A program made the position numbers and the translations under genes. From Endozoicomonas ascidiicola (GTDB lineage: Bacteria; Pseudomonadota; Gammaproteobacteria; Pseudomonadales; Endozoicomonadaceae), in NCBI RefSeq assembly GCF_001646945.1, contig NZ_LUTV01000002.1, positions 1-64,000 of the forward strand: 64,000 nucleotides of DNA. The letters are read 5' to 3'. The notes under the pieces were generated by a model that searched no databases, was not told the DNA's origin, and saw nothing but the letters and a program-made list of their open reading frames with translations. Below, piece by piece: positions 17,325 to 27,024 of this stretch. The first letter of the stretch is position 1. Every line of letters begins with the position of its first letter.

Positions 17325-17993
17325 ATGAAGCAGCCTGCTGAAGCGTATTATGACAAACTTTCCTCTGTGTATGATCAAGCCACTTCTGTTGAAAATGCTT
17401 GGGTTGCCCCCGCTTACATGACAGAACGCATGAAAACCTTTCTTAGGCCGGATATTGATCTTCTTGAAATAGGCATTGGGACTGGACAACTTAGCGAAGA
17501 AATTCTTAAACATGAGAATAATATCAACATCACAGGTATTGATATTTCGTCTTCTATGCTGGACATCTGTGCAAAGCGTTTTCCAACTATCAAACTAATT
17601 CACGGTGAAGTTTTTGATATTGTTAACAATCAGAAAACATCTTTTCAAATCATCGCAATATGTGGAACACTGGAATTCATTGAAGACTACACGCATGCCT
17701 TTGCCGCCTGCCATTCTCTATTAAAGCCTGGAGGCCTGCTTGCCTTCACATACGAGCCAGTTATTCATAACCACCCCATTCAAAAAGAACATAAGTCTTT
17801 AACCGTCTCATCGATTGAAAGTAAATATCATGTCCCGGACTTCTATACCTATCGTAGAAGCCCGGATGAAATATCCTTAGCCTTGGAAGATAACGGGTTT
17901 TATGCTTTAGAAAACTCAGAGTTTGTGCCCTACTCAAAACAGGGAATCGATGTTATTTATCACTGCATTCTGGCAGAAAAGGATGAAAACTAA
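17325..17993 (+). CDS. Class I SAM-dependent methyltransferase
   Basis: 222 residues with a Rossmann-type SAM-binding fold. Motif I is DLLEIGIGTGQLSEEI (about 45-60), motif II is ITGIDISSSMLDIC (about 72-85) and the post-motif region is FQIIAICGTLEFIED. The substrate is unknown. It lacks the conserved Cys set expected of arsenite methyltransferase ArsM, although it sits beside an ACR3 pump gene. A small palindrome (GAAGGGTTCCCTTC) lies upstream at about 17265. Confidence 0.8.
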   Translation: MKQPAEAYYDKLSSVYDQATSVENAWVAPAYMTERMKTFLRPDIDLLEIGIGTGQLSEEILKHENNINITGIDISSSMLDICAKRFPTIKLIHGEVFDIVNNQKTSFQIIAICGTLEFIEDYTHAFAACHSLLKPGGLLAFTYEPVIHNHPIQKEHKSLTVSSIESKYHVPDFYTYRRSPDEISLALEDNGFYALENSEFVPYSKQGIDVIYHCILAEKDEN

Positions 17994-18035
17994 GTAGCAG
18001 AGAACCTCTATCTATTGTCGTTTATATAGGGGTTC

Positions 18036-18056
18036 GCTCCCGGATAAACCGGGAGC
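18036..18056 (-). terminator. Hairpin downstream of the ACR3 gene
   Basis: GCTCCCGG and CCGGGAGC form an 8-bp GC-rich stem with loop ATAAA, just after the acr3 stop codon and between convergent genes. The T-tract is weak. Confidence 0.6.
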
Positions 18057-18061
18057 TATCA

Positions 18062-19093
18062 TCAGGAAGCATGAGTAACCGGGAAACGATCGCGAGTACG
18101 ATTAGCGTAAGCCACCAACGCCAGCATGATAGGCACTTCCACAAGAACACCCACCACTGTCGCCAGTGCTGCACCAGAGTTCAGACCAAACAGGCTGATG
18201 GCAACCGCTACCGCCAGTTCAAAGAAGTTAGACGCACCAATCATACCGCCAGGCGCCGCAACACTGTGCGGCTCTTTCCACTTATACATCCAGAAGTAGG
18301 CAATGGCGAAAATCAGCACGGTTTGAATAATCAGAGGGATCGCGATCAGCACGATATCTACAGGGTTCGCCAGAATGCGTGGCGCCTGAAAACCAAATAG
18401 CAGAACCACGGTCAGAATCAAACCGAAGATGGAAAGCGGTTTAATCTTGCTACCAAAACTCTGCAGCGCCTGCTCAGAGCGCAATGCTTTTCGGGTCAGC
18501 AACCCTGCAATCAATGGAATAACGATAAACAGAATCACGGACAGAAACAGAGTTTCCCAAGGTACGATCACATCAGTCACACCCAGCAAGAAAGCAGCAA
18601 TTGGTGCAAAAGCAACGACCATGATCAGGTCATTCACTGCCACCTGAACCAGTGTGTAGTTTGCATCACCACGGGTCAGCTGACTCCAGACGAAGACCAT
18701 CGCCGTACAAGGCGCAACACCCAGTAGAATCATACCGGCAATGTATTCGTTACCCAATTCTGGCGAAATCAGCCCAGTGAAATCACCAAAAATATATCGC
18801 ATAAAGACAATAGCCAGCAGCGCCATAGTAAATGGCTTAATCAACCAGTTAACCGTCAGAGTCACGATCAACCCTTTTGGGCGACGATGGATGTTTTTTA
18901 CCGCCGTAAAATCAATCTGCATCATCATTGGATAGATCATCAGCCAGATCAACACGGCGATCACAAAGTTGATGTTGGCATACTCCAAGCCACCCAAAGT
19001 CGTAAATACACTCGGGAACAGCGAACCACCAGCCAACCCTGCCAGCATGGCAAGTGCCACCCAGACACTTAAATAACGTTCAAATATACCCAT
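18062..19093 (-). CDS. acr3: Arsenite efflux transporter, ACR3 family
   Basis: Inner-membrane arsenite/H+ antiporter, 343 residues with about 10 membrane segments. Family motifs include [14 protein letters not shown] (about 49-62), [19 protein letters not shown] with the essential Cys (about 125-143) and the C-terminal [18 protein letters not shown] (about 282-299). It lies downstream of an ArsR gene on the same strand, with a 135-nt gap holding inverted repeats around TCGAATATCGTCGA that may be an operator. Confidence 0.93.
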   Translation of the reverse strand: MGIFERYLSVWVALAMLAGLAGGSLFPSVFTTLGGLEYANINFVIAVLIWLMIYPMMMQIDFTAVKNIHRRPKGLIVTLTVNWLIKPFTMALLAIVFMRYIFGDFTGLISPELGNEYIAGMILLGVAPCTAMVFVWSQLTRGDANYTLVQVAVNDLIMVVAFAPIAAFLLGVTDVIVPWETLFLSVILFIVIPLIAGLLTRKALRSEQALQSFGSKIKPLSIFGLILTVVLLFGFQAPRILANPVDIVLIAIPLIIQTVLIFAIAYFWMYKWKEPHSVAAPGGMIGASNFFELAVAVAISLFGLNSGAALATVVGVLVEVPIMLALVAYANRTRDRFPVTHAS

Positions 19094-19228
19094 GACAGAT
19101 TACCTTCTACTCTTCTTCGAAAATCTTTCATCGAATATCGTCGAAAGACGATTTAAAGTTTTAAAAAATAACCCGGTATTGTCATCACAAGCAATGCCGG
19201 GCTGTTATCGTGCAATTTCAGCGTACAA

Positions 19229-19549
19229 TTACAGAGAGTATAGATCCCCAAGTAACTGTCGAATTCTCTCCAATGCTTCAGGACGAAGACTGAAGCAGGT
19301 TCTGGGATGGGTCACTTTCGCATCCACCAGCCCGACTTCCCGCAATATACGCAAATGCTCTGATACTGTGGATTGCGCCAGTCCAAGTTGATCAACCAGA
19401 TCAGAACCAAGACATACACGCCCAGCTAATATCTTCAGCAATCTGACTCTTGCCGGGTGCCCAAGCGCTTTGGCAAAACTGGCCAATTCTTTCTCTTCGG
19501 CTTCGTTAAACTGAATGCCGTCGAGCGTTGTAAGGCATTCAGTCATCAC
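19229..19549 (-). CDS. arsR: ArsR-family arsenic-responsive repressor
   Basis: A 106-residue winged-helix repressor. The metal-site helix contains LAGRVCLGSDLVDQLG (Cys at about 46), the DNA-recognition helix is LAQSTVSEHLRILREVGLV (about 57-75) and the wing is KVTHPRTCFSL. It is upstream of acr3 and co-oriented with it, the usual arsR-acr3 arrangement. A pseudo-palindrome ATCGTTAATTGACGAT lies at about 19562-19577, just upstream of the start, and is a candidate operator. An alternative start one Met later is possible. Confidence 0.9.
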   Translation of the reverse strand: MMTECLTTLDGIQFNEAEEKELASFAKALGHPARVRLLKILAGRVCLGSDLVDQLGLAQSTVSEHLRILREVGLVDAKVTHPRTCFSLRPEALERIRQLLGDLYSL

Positions 19550-19561
19550 TAAAACCTATTG

Positions 19562-19577
19562 ATCGTTAATTGACGAT
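19562..19577. promoter_or_regulatory. Candidate ArsR operator
   Basis: ATCGTTAATTGACGAT is an imperfect inverted repeat immediately upstream of arsR. A related ATCGTC / GACGAT motif occurs upstream of acr3 at about 19130-19152. The similarity between the two regions suggests one regulator acting on both. Confidence 0.45.
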
Positions 19578-19720
19578 GGACGATACTCCCGATTAAAACC
19601 TAAGGCATAAGTGTTTGTGTTTTCTCGGCAGGTGGCTAGTGTAGTGAGCTGCATTTAATACAACATAAATAATCTCGCTGTGCCATTATAGGTAAGAGCA
19701 TCTAAGGACGGATACTATCT

Positions 19721-19798
19721 ATGAGAGTCGCAGCCAAGATAAGCCTGAGTGAACAGGAACAAAAACTACTAAAACGTCTATCGTCGTCAACTCAACAA
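19721..19798 (+). pseudogene. IS630-family transposase N-terminal remnant
   Basis: ATG 19721 opens a frame reading MRVAAKISLSEQEQKLLKRL, continuing about six codons. This matches the start of IS630-type transposases. It is then cut by the left hairpin of the IS200-like element. The rest of the IS630 gene was not found on the far side, so the remnant was deleted as well as interrupted. Confidence 0.6.
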
Positions 19799-20370
19799 CC
19801 ACCGGCTAAAGCCGGTGGGTTAGATTTACGGACTGAAAGTCCGGATACGCGTCCAAGACGCGTTAGTATTCAGTCCTGAAGCTATCATCTACTTTGGGCT
19901 CAAAATGATGATCCAGATACTCCTTGATCATCTCTTCAGTCACCTTTCCCGATGTGACACAAAAATAGCCTCTTGCCCAAAAATGCCTTCCCCAGTATCG
20001 CTTCTTCAAATCAGGGAAACTTTCAAACAATCTTGTAGACGACCTTTCTTTGACCCTCCTCATTATTTCACTCGGAGCCATATTCGGAGGCGCTGACACA
20101 AACAGATGTACATGATCCTTACTAATCACTCCCTTAAGAATCTCTATCTCAAATGCCTGGCACGTTTCTCTTATCAGCTCCCTGGCTCTTAAGCCAACAT
20201 CTCCCTTGAGCACCTGATACCGGTACTTCGTGACAAACACAAAGTGGTACTGAATATTAAATACTGTGTGACTGCCATACCTGTAGTCCATCGCAGAACC
20301 TCTACATCCAGATAACTGCGACAAAATATCATAGCTAAAGCTGACCGGCTAAAGCCGGTGGTTTTAACCT
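19798..20370 (-). mobile_element. IS200/IS605-family insertion sequence
   Basis: A ~570-bp element containing one tnpA gene. Both ends carry the same subterminal hairpin, ACCGGC-TAAA-GCCGGT (19800-19817 and 20344-20359), the structures recognised by single-strand HUH transposases. A further palindrome ACGCGTC-CAA-GACGCGT at about 19847-19863 overlaps the tnpA stop and probably acts as terminator. Exact ends are uncertain by several bases, since the family makes no target duplication. No tnpB is present. Confidence 0.85.
19863..20291 (-). CDS. tnpA: IS200-type transposase TnpA (Y1 HUH)
   Basis: Single-strand transposase of about 142 residues from ATG 20291 (RBS AGAGG); a longer frame to 20324 has no RBS. 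It shows NIQYHFVFVTKYR near the start, the HUH motif KDHVHLFVSAPP (about 58-69) and WGRHFWARGYFCVTSGKVTEE with the candidate catalytic Tyr on the following helix (KEYLDHH). Length and motifs are complete, so the enzyme may be functional. Confidence 0.9.
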   Translation of the reverse strand: MDYRYGSHTVFNIQYHFVFVTKYRYQVLKGDVGLRARELIRETCQAFEIEILKGVISKDHVHLFVSAPPNMAPSEIMRRVKERSSTRLFESFPDLKKRYWGRHFWARGYFCVTSGKVTEEMIKEYLDHHFEPKVDDSFRTEY

Positions 20371-20602
20371 TACGAAAGACTAATAAAGCTGGAATGGCAG
20401 GGCGCAAATAAGTGTCCCAATGTTATTGTTCATCAAGGTCGATTAGGTTTCAGCAGTCCAGAAAAAATGCATGAAAACTGGCTGGCTGCTACGACACATT
20501 GTCCGCACAGATGCAATCGGTAGCCTGTATTGTGAAGCAACCTGATAGCCAAAGGATATCGAGAGATTGAAATGATCAGGAGCTTGCAAAGTTGAACTGA
20601 AT
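20371..20602. other. Intergenic stretch right of IS200
   Basis: About 230 bp without a supportable gene. Short frames on the minus strand are AT-run artefacts overlapping the next gene's 3' end. Nothing further was recognised. Confidence 0.35.
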
Positions 20603-20633
20603 ATGGGAAAGAGAACGCTTGACTCTTTCCCAT
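20603..20633 (-). terminator. Hairpin after the DeoR-type gene
   Basis: ATGGGAAAGAG (20603-20613) pairs perfectly with CTCTTTCCCAT (20623-20633) across a 9-nt loop, 18 bp past the stop codon at 20651. There is no clear T-run on either strand. Confidence 0.55.
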
Positions 20634-20650
20634 TGAATGAAATACAGAAA

Positions 20651-21412
20651 TCAAGAAGGAAGAATAATATTACCGCCCGCTTCACGGATAGCAGCAACGC
20701 TCTCTTCATCAAACTTGGTGTCAGAAATGATGCAGTCCAGATCTTCCAGACGACAGATCGTCTTCATACTGGAAGCGCCGTACTTGCTGGAATCCGCCAG
20801 CAGAACCGTCTTGTTAGCACGATCCATCATTTTACTACGAATATAGTAATGATCATTGGAAGCGGTGGTCACACCGTTATGCAGGCTCCAGCTATTGGTT
20901 GCCAGAAAAGCGATGTCCGCATTAATGCTATCCAGAAATGACAGTGCCGCCACATCAGTATGGGCTTTAGTGATCGCGCTGACATTACCACCTGTCGTAT
21001 AAACCTTAACAGTGGAAGAATCAGACAACTGCAGTGCAATCTTCAGGTCTGTGGTGATGACGGTGACTTTCATCCGCATCATCAACTTAGCCAGAGCCAT
21101 GGTACTGGTTCCAGAGTCGAGCAGGACGATTTGCCCTTCACGAACATGCTTCAGAGCTTCATGGGCAATGGATTTCTTTTCTTCAATATTAACTGCGTTT
21201 TTCTTTTCGTAAGGAATGTCTTCCATCAAAAAGCTTTTGGAAACGGCACCACCATAAGTCACACGCAGTTTATCTTCTTGCTCCAGAGTTCGGATGTCAC
21301 GACGAATCGTCATTTGGGATACATCAAAACGCTCTGCCATTTCTTCGATATTGGCACAGCCCTTCTCTTCAACAAATGCAAGAATATGTTCGCGACGTTC
21401 AACCGGAAGCAT
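20651..21412 (-). CDS. DeoR/GlpR-family transcriptional regulator
   Basis: A 253-residue repressor of sugar-phosphate type. The N-terminal DeoR HTH reads RREHILAFVEEKG, then MAERFDVSQMTIRRDIRTLE (about 25-44), then the wing LRVTYGGAV. The C-terminal DeoRC sensor domain has LDSGTSTMALAKLM (about 98-111), VITTDLKIALQL and the D-C-I-SD-KFDE end. It resembles GlpR/AgaR proteins, but no target operon is adjacent, so the ligand is unknown. Confidence 0.88.
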   Translation of the reverse strand: MLPVERREHILAFVEEKGCANIEEMAERFDVSQMTIRRDIRTLEQEDKLRVTYGGAVSKSFLMEDIPYEKKNAVNIEEKKSIAHEALKHVREGQIVLLDSGTSTMALAKLMMRMKVTVITTDLKIALQLSDSSTVKVYTTGGNVSAITKAHTDVAALSFLDSINADIAFLATNSWSLHNGVTTASNDHYYIRSKMMDRANKTVLLADSSKYGASSMKTICRLEDLDCIISDTKFDEESVAAIREAGGNIILPS

Positions 21413-21698
21413 TAGTTAGTTCCTCTTACCGATAGCCTTATAAATGATGACTGGCTGCCCGACTCTGCGGGGAATGCTGTAATCATTGGTATAACAGATG
21501 ATACCAATTGCCAGTGAGTATTCGCAGATAGTGATTTCCCGTAGAACTGGTTCTTAAACCTTACCGTTTTTCAAGGTTTAGAGTAGGGAACTATTTAACA
21601 CTCTCGACACAGAAGACCGCTTGAGGGGCATGATCGGCGATTATATCACCAGTTCCTCTGCGGTCTCCTGATATTTCAAAGCAGGTTACAATTTTTAA
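21413..21698. other. Intergenic region, DeoR gene to acyltransferase gene
   Basis: About 285 bp. It probably holds the DeoR-gene promoter and the 3' end of the acyltransferase transcript. A hairpin formed by AAACCTTACC-GTTTTTC-AAGGTTT at about 21555-21581 is visible; nothing else was recognised. Confidence 0.35.
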
Positions 21699-22601
21699 CT
21701 ATGCATCAGCGTCTTCTTTAATCGTGAGAATTAAACGATCTTTTTCTTTCCAGAGATCATTCACCCACTCTTGGCATTCTCCACGGAAGTCATCATCCGT
21801 ACTGTAATCTTTACCAAGATAGGTTTCCGCGATGGGCTGCTTTTCGATAGTGACGCTTATGCTGTCGTGTTTACCACACAGAAAATCCCAAAACCCCGGA
21901 ACGGCATCTTGATACACGATGGTGATATTAATAAGCGTTTTCAGCTGATTTCCCATAGCTCCCAACACAAAGCCAACACCACCGGCCCGTGGTTTGAGAA
22001 GATAACGGAATGATGACTGCTGTTGCTTATGTTTGGTTTCAGTGAACCGTGTGCCTTCCATAAAGTTAAACACAGAGACGGGCACATCCCGGAATTTCTC
22101 ACAGGCCTTCCGGGTCGCTTTCAGGTCTTCCCCACGCTTTTCAGGATGCTTCTCCAGATATGCTTTGGAGTACCGTTTCATGAACGGAAAGTCGAGAGCC
22201 CACCAGCTAAGCCCGATCACTGGTACCCAGATCAGTTCTTTCTTCAGAAAGAATTTCAACATGGGTATTCTGCGATTCATCAAATGTTGAACAATAAATA
22301 TATCCGCCCAGGATTGATGATTACAGGTCACCAGATACCAGTCATTTTTCTCCAATGACTCAAGCCCTTCTATCTGCCACTTCAATGGTCTCGTCAGTCG
22401 CATCCAACCACTGTTTACGCTGATCCAGCTTTCGGCCAGGGCAATACATATTCGAGTACACAGTTTATGCCAGGCTTTGATAGGCACCAGAAAACGACTG
22501 ACGCTAAATAACAGCAAAGGCACTGAAAAAAATAGGGTGTTAATCACTAGAATCAGGGTCGAAATAACGCCCCTTAAAAAGGCAGGAAGAAATGACAACA
22601 T
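21699..22601 (-). CDS. PlsC-type acyltransferase, YihG family
   Basis: Inner-membrane acyltransferase resembling E. coli YihG (lysophospholipid-type). From ATG 22601 the product has 300 residues; the frame is open to 22691, but MLSFLPAFLRG followed by a membrane segment is the YihG-like beginning. Motifs include the catalytic HX4D NHQSWAD (about 92-98), the block II region FMKRYSKAYLEKHPEKRG (about 140-157), FMEGTRFTETKH (about 182-193) and LLKPRAGGVGF. The C-terminus EWVNDLWKEKDRL also matches YihG. It is divergent from a large secreted-protein gene. Confidence 0.85.
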   Translation of the reverse strand: MLSFLPAFLRGVISTLILVINTLFFSVPLLLFSVSRFLVPIKAWHKLCTRICIALAESWISVNSGWMRLTRPLKWQIEGLESLEKNDWYLVTCNHQSWADIFIVQHLMNRRIPMLKFFLKKELIWVPVIGLSWWALDFPFMKRYSKAYLEKHPEKRGEDLKATRKACEKFRDVPVSVFNFMEGTRFTETKHKQQQSSFRYLLKPRAGGVGFVLGAMGNQLKTLINITIVYQDAVPGFWDFLCGKHDSISVTIEKQPIAETYLGKDYSTDDDFRGECQEWVNDLWKEKDRLILTIKEDADA

Positions 22602-22780
22602 ATGGGCACACAAAGTCTTAGTTATTATTGGGTAATCGTGTTGCAACAAGGTGCCGCTATCCTGACACAGCGGGCTGCCTTCTACCATCAAATTTCAAAC
22701 AACTATCAAATTTCAAGCATTTTTGGCAGATGGCGATATAAAAGGTTCAAAACCGCTTTCTTCTACAAGCAGCTCATCAC

Positions 22781-25700
22781 ATGCCACAGGATGCTTATTT
22801 TCCAGAGATTAGAGAGATCATCAGCCTCGGCGGTTTATTATTGAGACGCCTTTTTAACAAGCCTGCTTTATTTCTTCTCTTTATGATCGTTTCGCCTGTT
22901 CATAGTGCGCAGGTATTACTCAATCAAAATCAGCAACTCCCCGTTTCCTACACCTTTGGCCCTGAATGGTATCGATCTGGCAGCGAACTGATTATCCGTG
23001 GTCAAAACACCTCTATTCAGTTGGCCTCCCTGCTTATACGTATCGAGAGCAAGGAAAACAAAGAACCGTCTTCCAATGTCCAGCACTTTTCCCTTCCCGC
23101 AGGAGAGTTCCAGCTGGTAGTACCCTTTACAGGCCTACGTACCTCTAAAGGAAACGAACCTCTTCTCCAGCCCTATGCAGAGATTCGAATAGAGTCACCG
23201 GATAATCAAAACGACATCACGCTTGATCGCATAGTCATCAACACTGACAAAGCACTTCCTGAGCAAACACTGGCATTGGATTTCGGTCATTCAGGGGGGC
23301 AAATTTTCCCGAAATTCACCCTCATTGAAAAAAAGCATTACTACCTTGAAGGCACTATGAAAATGCTTCGTAGCCGTTCGGGTGACCCTTTGATTCAAGA
23401 CGGAATTTCAGGCATCGATCTGGTTCAGATACCCTGGCCAGACGGCCTGTGGCGACTGAGCCTGTGGGTGCAGGACCAAGGGAGGAGGCAGTATATCCCC
23501 CATTTTCTCCAACGAACGATTACCGCCAACGACACAATAATACACCAGCACAGCCTGACTCAGGATCAGTGGATAAAAAACAACTATCTGGCAGGAAAAA
23601 AGCAGGAAGCAGTGGTTGATGGTAACCTCTGGTCACTGATTGGTCGCCGCCGGGATGGATTCATCTCAAAGCTGGTGAAGGTGAAAGACGGGCTTCTCAA
23701 CATTCGACTCTACGGTGATTCGGCCAGCCGATATCTGGCAGGCCTTGTTCTGGAGCCTCCTGAAGGTCGATTTGCCGAGGGAGTTCAGGAAAATCGCCGC
23801 CACCGCTACCTGCTTCAGTGGCCTATCGTGGATGACCGTTCTGAGTCAAAACCTGTTAGTAGCGGCAATATCATCGCACTACAGGATATTAGCCAACAGA
23901 TAAAAAATAATCAGGGTGAGTACCTTGCCGCTCAGAACATGATCTTGAATCTGGCTTTTGAAGTACACAGTACGCTTGATGACAGAGCACCTATGGTCGT
24001 TATTCCCCCACCACGAGCCCCTGATAAAACACCGCTGAACGTATCCCGTCGCTATGGACACTGGCGATACGAAAGACCAACCCCCGATGCAAAATCGTTG
24101 ATCGTGGATGATAGTTATTTGCGATCGGATATGGAAAACATCCGTTTCTTTAAAGATCGCCCACGGAGACTCCATATTCAGGTGCATATCCCAGATAGTG
24201 TAAAACCCGGTGTGTATCACGGTGAAGTGCAAGTGTTAAGCCATGGCATCCTGCATCTGAAAAAGTACACCGTAAGGGTAATGCCTATTCTGTTACCTAA
24301 ACTTGAACATCCGATCGGGCTGTATATTGAATCAGCACCGTTTTATCAATGGTTCAGCGGTATGGAGAACCGTCAGCTCAGAGCCGTTACCTGCGATTTA
24401 TCTTTAATGGCCAACCATGGGTTCAGCACCGTCGCCCCCAGCTTCGCTATTCCATCCACCGATGCTGGGCGTCAGCGATTTATCAAACAACTCAATATGA
24501 TTAAAAAATCAGGGTTTACTGGCACCACTCTGGCCTATTCTCCTCTGAAACAACTGGTAAACCAGAAAGGTGAAAGCAAGGCTGGTGTCGATCTACTCAA
24601 TTTGAAACGGGCAATGGCGTCCATGGATTTGCCCGAAATATACTGGTCAACTTTCGAAGAACCTAATCTCGAACAAATGGATCAGGCTCGAAGCAAAACA
24701 GCACTGTTGAAACACTCTTCCCTTGGGTTTAAAACAGCCGGGCACATGAACAGCGAACATCAAAGTGAACTGGCAAAAAAAACCGACCTGATTCTCATGA
24801 GCCATGGTATGAATACATCAACCATCCGGATTCAGGTACTGAGGCAGAACAGCATGGTCTGGTTATACAACTTCCCAGATCCAAGGTTAGCTGCTGGCTT
24901 CTACCAATGGCGGGTTGGTGCCGACGGTTACCTGCAATGGCATGGTCGTATGCCGGAGGCAGACCCTTTTGATCCGACGGATGGTGAAGCGGGTGATACT
25001 ATCTACCTCTATCCCGATGCTGACGATTGTCGGGCGACCCCTGATATTCACCGACGTTTTCTCGACCTCCATGAAGCCACTCTGGACTTACGCTGGTTAC
25101 AATGGTTGCAGAACGACATGGCAAGTAATCAACAAGCTGTTGATCTGGTCAGAAGTTTGCAAAAACGAGTTCCGGGTGACTGGCAACAGGCTCACGACAC
25201 ATTATCATCTGATGAAATTCTTGAGCTGAGAGAAGACATTACTCGATTTGCCCTATCAACCGTCAGCCAACTCTCCAACCTACAACCGCCTCTGTTTAGT
25301 GACCATAAAAACACGTTACCACCAACCGATGAGCAGACATCAATTAAGAAACCAGAGCCAACTCCTCAAAGAACAGAAAACCAGGAAAAAGCCGCAAGAT
25401 TATTAGAAGGGGTCTATGCCAAAGATCAGGAAATCGAAACGGAAATAACGGTAGATACGAAGTCATCATTTATCCCTCGCCCTCTACCCACGGGATTTTA
25501 CCTGCAAGCTGGCAGCTTCAAAATACAGTCCAATGCTGACAGGGCGCTGGCAATGGTCAAGGCAGAAGGGTTCAATGCATATATACAGGGGGCCCTTGTG
25601 CGAGGCACTCACTTCTACAGAGTTCTCATAGGGCCTGACTTAACACTGGAAGGGGCAAACCGGTTACGAAAGAAACTCGGCCATGTACTGCCATTCATGC

Positions 25701-26437
25701 GTTATGCGAAAGAACCGGTGCGCATAGTAAATGACATTGAGCCACCTTTAAGTTCAAAACCCAAAATATCATCACAATATAAGAAAACGCTTCAGCTGCC
25801 CGTAACGTCGACCTCTGATAACAAAAAACCAATCAAATCTTCATCAGTGCCTTCAGTGCAGCAAAAGACAACAGAACAGACTTTAGACACAGAGATCGAA
25901 TTCCTGCTCGATGAGATCGGCCTCCCCCCAGAGCCAGGCTCCACCCCCCCTGATAATGACGTAATAACCGACATGGCCATTGAGCCTAACAGCACGATCA
26001 AAAACGAGCCACTATACGAAGTTGGCTCTTTTATGTGGCAAGTGCAGGAAATTAGCGATCAAATCATACAGACTCTAAGCCCTGTGATTGACCCGATCGC
26101 CAAATACCTGAACCGCGAGCTGCCGCCCCATAAATCAGGCTACCTTTCTTATGATGAAAGTCTAAATGCACACAGTAAACTTCCATGGCTGAATAATAGC
26201 GAACCCCTTCCACATAACTACTATCGGTTAGATGAATTGCGGACTCTGCAATACCAACTCCATGTTCATAAAATTGATATTCATATACAAAAAGCAATCA
26301 GCATAACGGTGCCGCACATTCATCATCTGATCGATAAAACTAAAGAGCATTTCAACTCATTTGCGGAAGATGAACCGTCAGAAGACTCAGAGGGCAATGA
26401 AGCGACGCCAGAAGGTAACCACTCCGCAGAAAACTAA
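22781..26437 (+). CDS. Large secreted protein with DUF4091-like region and SPOR domain
   Basis: A 1218-residue exported protein. A signal peptide lies inside the first 45 residues (hydrophobic LFNKPALFLLFMIVSPVHSA, cleavage before QVLLNQ). The true start may be internal, for example the TTG at 22841, because ATG 22781 has no clear RBS. Residues about 46-500 look beta-rich. About 509-770 resemble DUF4091/glycoside-hydrolase-like proteins (GLYIESAPFYQW, WSTFEEPN, WLYNFPDPRLAAGFYQWRVGADGY). About 905-975 form a SPOR domain (FYLQAGSFKIQSNADRALAM), which binds denuded peptidoglycan. A low-complexity linker and an acidic tail follow. It is probably an envelope or septal protein; the enzymatic role is unproven. 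Confidence 0.8.
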   Translation: MPQDAYFPEIREIISLGGLLLRRLFNKPALFLLFMIVSPVHSAQVLLNQNQQLPVSYTFGPEWYRSGSELIIRGQNTSIQLASLLIRIESKENKEPSSNVQHFSLPAGEFQLVVPFTGLRTSKGNEPLLQPYAEIRIESPDNQNDITLDRIVINTDKALPEQTLALDFGHSGGQIFPKFTLIEKKHYYLEGTMKMLRSRSGDPLIQDGISGIDLVQIPWPDGLWRLSLWVQDQGRRQYIPHFLQRTITANDTIIHQHSLTQDQWIKNNYLAGKKQEAVVDGNLWSLIGRRRDGFISKLVKVKDGLLNIRLYGDSASRYLAGLVLEPPEGRFAEGVQENRRHRYLLQWPIVDDRSESKPVSSGNIIALQDISQQIKNNQGEYLAAQNMILNLAFEVHSTLDDRAPMVVIPPPRAPDKTPLNVSRRYGHWRYERPTPDAKSLIVDDSYLRSDMENIRFFKDRPRRLHIQVHIPDSVKPGVYHGEVQVLSHGILHLKKYTVRVMPILLPKLEHPIGLYIESAPFYQWFSGMENRQLRAVTCDLSLMANHGFSTVAPSFAIPSTDAGRQRFIKQLNMIKKSGFTGTTLAYSPLKQLVNQKGESKAGVDLLNLKRAMASMDLPEIYWSTFEEPNLEQMDQARSKTALLKHSSLGFKTAGHMNSEHQSELAKKTDLILMSHGMNTSTIRIQVLRQNSMVWLYNFPDPRLAAGFYQWRVGADGYLQWHGRMPEADPFDPTDGEAGDTIYLYPDADDCRATPDIHRRFLDLHEATLDLRWLQWLQNDMASNQQAVDLVRSLQKRVPGDWQQAHDTLSSDEILELREDITRFALSTVSQLSNLQPPLFSDHKNTLPPTDEQTSIKKPEPTPQRTENQEKAARLLEGVYAKDQEIETEITVDTKSSFIPRPLPTGFYLQAGSFKIQSNADRALAMVKAEGFNAYIQGALVRGTHFYRVLIGPDLTLEGANRLRKKLGHVLPFMRYAKEPVRIVNDIEPPLSSKPKISSQYKKTLQLPVTSTSDNKKPIKSSSVPSVQQKTTEQTLDTEIEFLLDEIGLPPEPGSTPPDNDVITDMAIEPNSTIKNEPLYEVGSFMWQVQEISDQIIQTLSPVIDPIAKYLNRELPPHKSGYLSYDESLNAHSKLPWLNNSEPLPHNYYRLDELRTLQYQLHVHKIDIHIQKAISITVPHIHHLIDKTKEHFNSFAEDEPSEDSEGNEATPEGNHSAEN

Positions 26438-26626
26438 ATTGACTGTTCTTGAGCATTAGAACATCAGAGCACCTGCACTTTCTGTCACGCAGATTCGGTT
26501 TTATCCAGATTAAACCGCTCTCGATAAGGACAAGCCGCTCGTTTTTGAGATATCAACCGAATAGGGTTAAGCAAAAACTTTCCTTAATATCCGCCCCATC
26601 TTTGATCGTATAAATGGATTGAATCT

Positions 26627-27010
26627 ATGAACAAATTCATCGCATTGGTTCTGTTGAGCCTGATGAGCTTCAACGTCATGGCTGGCGACTGGAAAAAACT
26701 CGGCGAGCGTCGTGTATCTTTCAGCAGTGACCGGGATGTCATCCACGTCAGTGCTCTGAGAGGCAAATTCGACGCTATCGCATTCTCCGTTGGTAAAGCA
26801 CCTATTTATCTGAGCAAGATCAAAATCTATTTCGGTAACGGTCAAACCCAGAGCCTGCACATCAACAAGCGCCTGGAAAAGGGCAAGCGCTCCGTTCCAT
26901 ATCGTCTGCTGGGTGGTGATCGCGTTATCAACAAAGTTGAAATGAACTACCGCACAGCTATCGGCGGCCACAAGTACGCTGAAATGAATATCTTCGGTAG
27001 ACGCGATTAA
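26627..27010 (+). CDS. Small secreted protein, DUF2541-like
   Basis: 127 residues with a clear signal peptide (MNKFIALVLLSLMSFNVMA, cleavage before GDWKKLG). The mature ~108 residues are basic and beta-rich, with SSDRDVIHVSALRGKF and a conserved-looking IGGHKYAEMNIFGRR end. This resembles small periplasmic proteins annotated DUF2541, but I am not certain of the family. Its own terminator follows at once, so it is monocistronic. Confidence 0.75.
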   Translation: MNKFIALVLLSLMSFNVMAGDWKKLGERRVSFSSDRDVIHVSALRGKFDAIAFSVGKAPIYLSKIKIYFGNGQTQSLHINKRLEKGKRSVPYRLLGGDRVINKVEMNYRTAIGGHKYAEMNIFGRRD

Positions 27011-27024
27011 TGTCGTGACTTCTC

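Noticed and set aside
17325-17993. Arsenite methyltransferase ArsM
   Set aside because: A SAM fold is present and the gene is near acr3, but the conserved As(III)-binding Cys set of ArsM was not seen.
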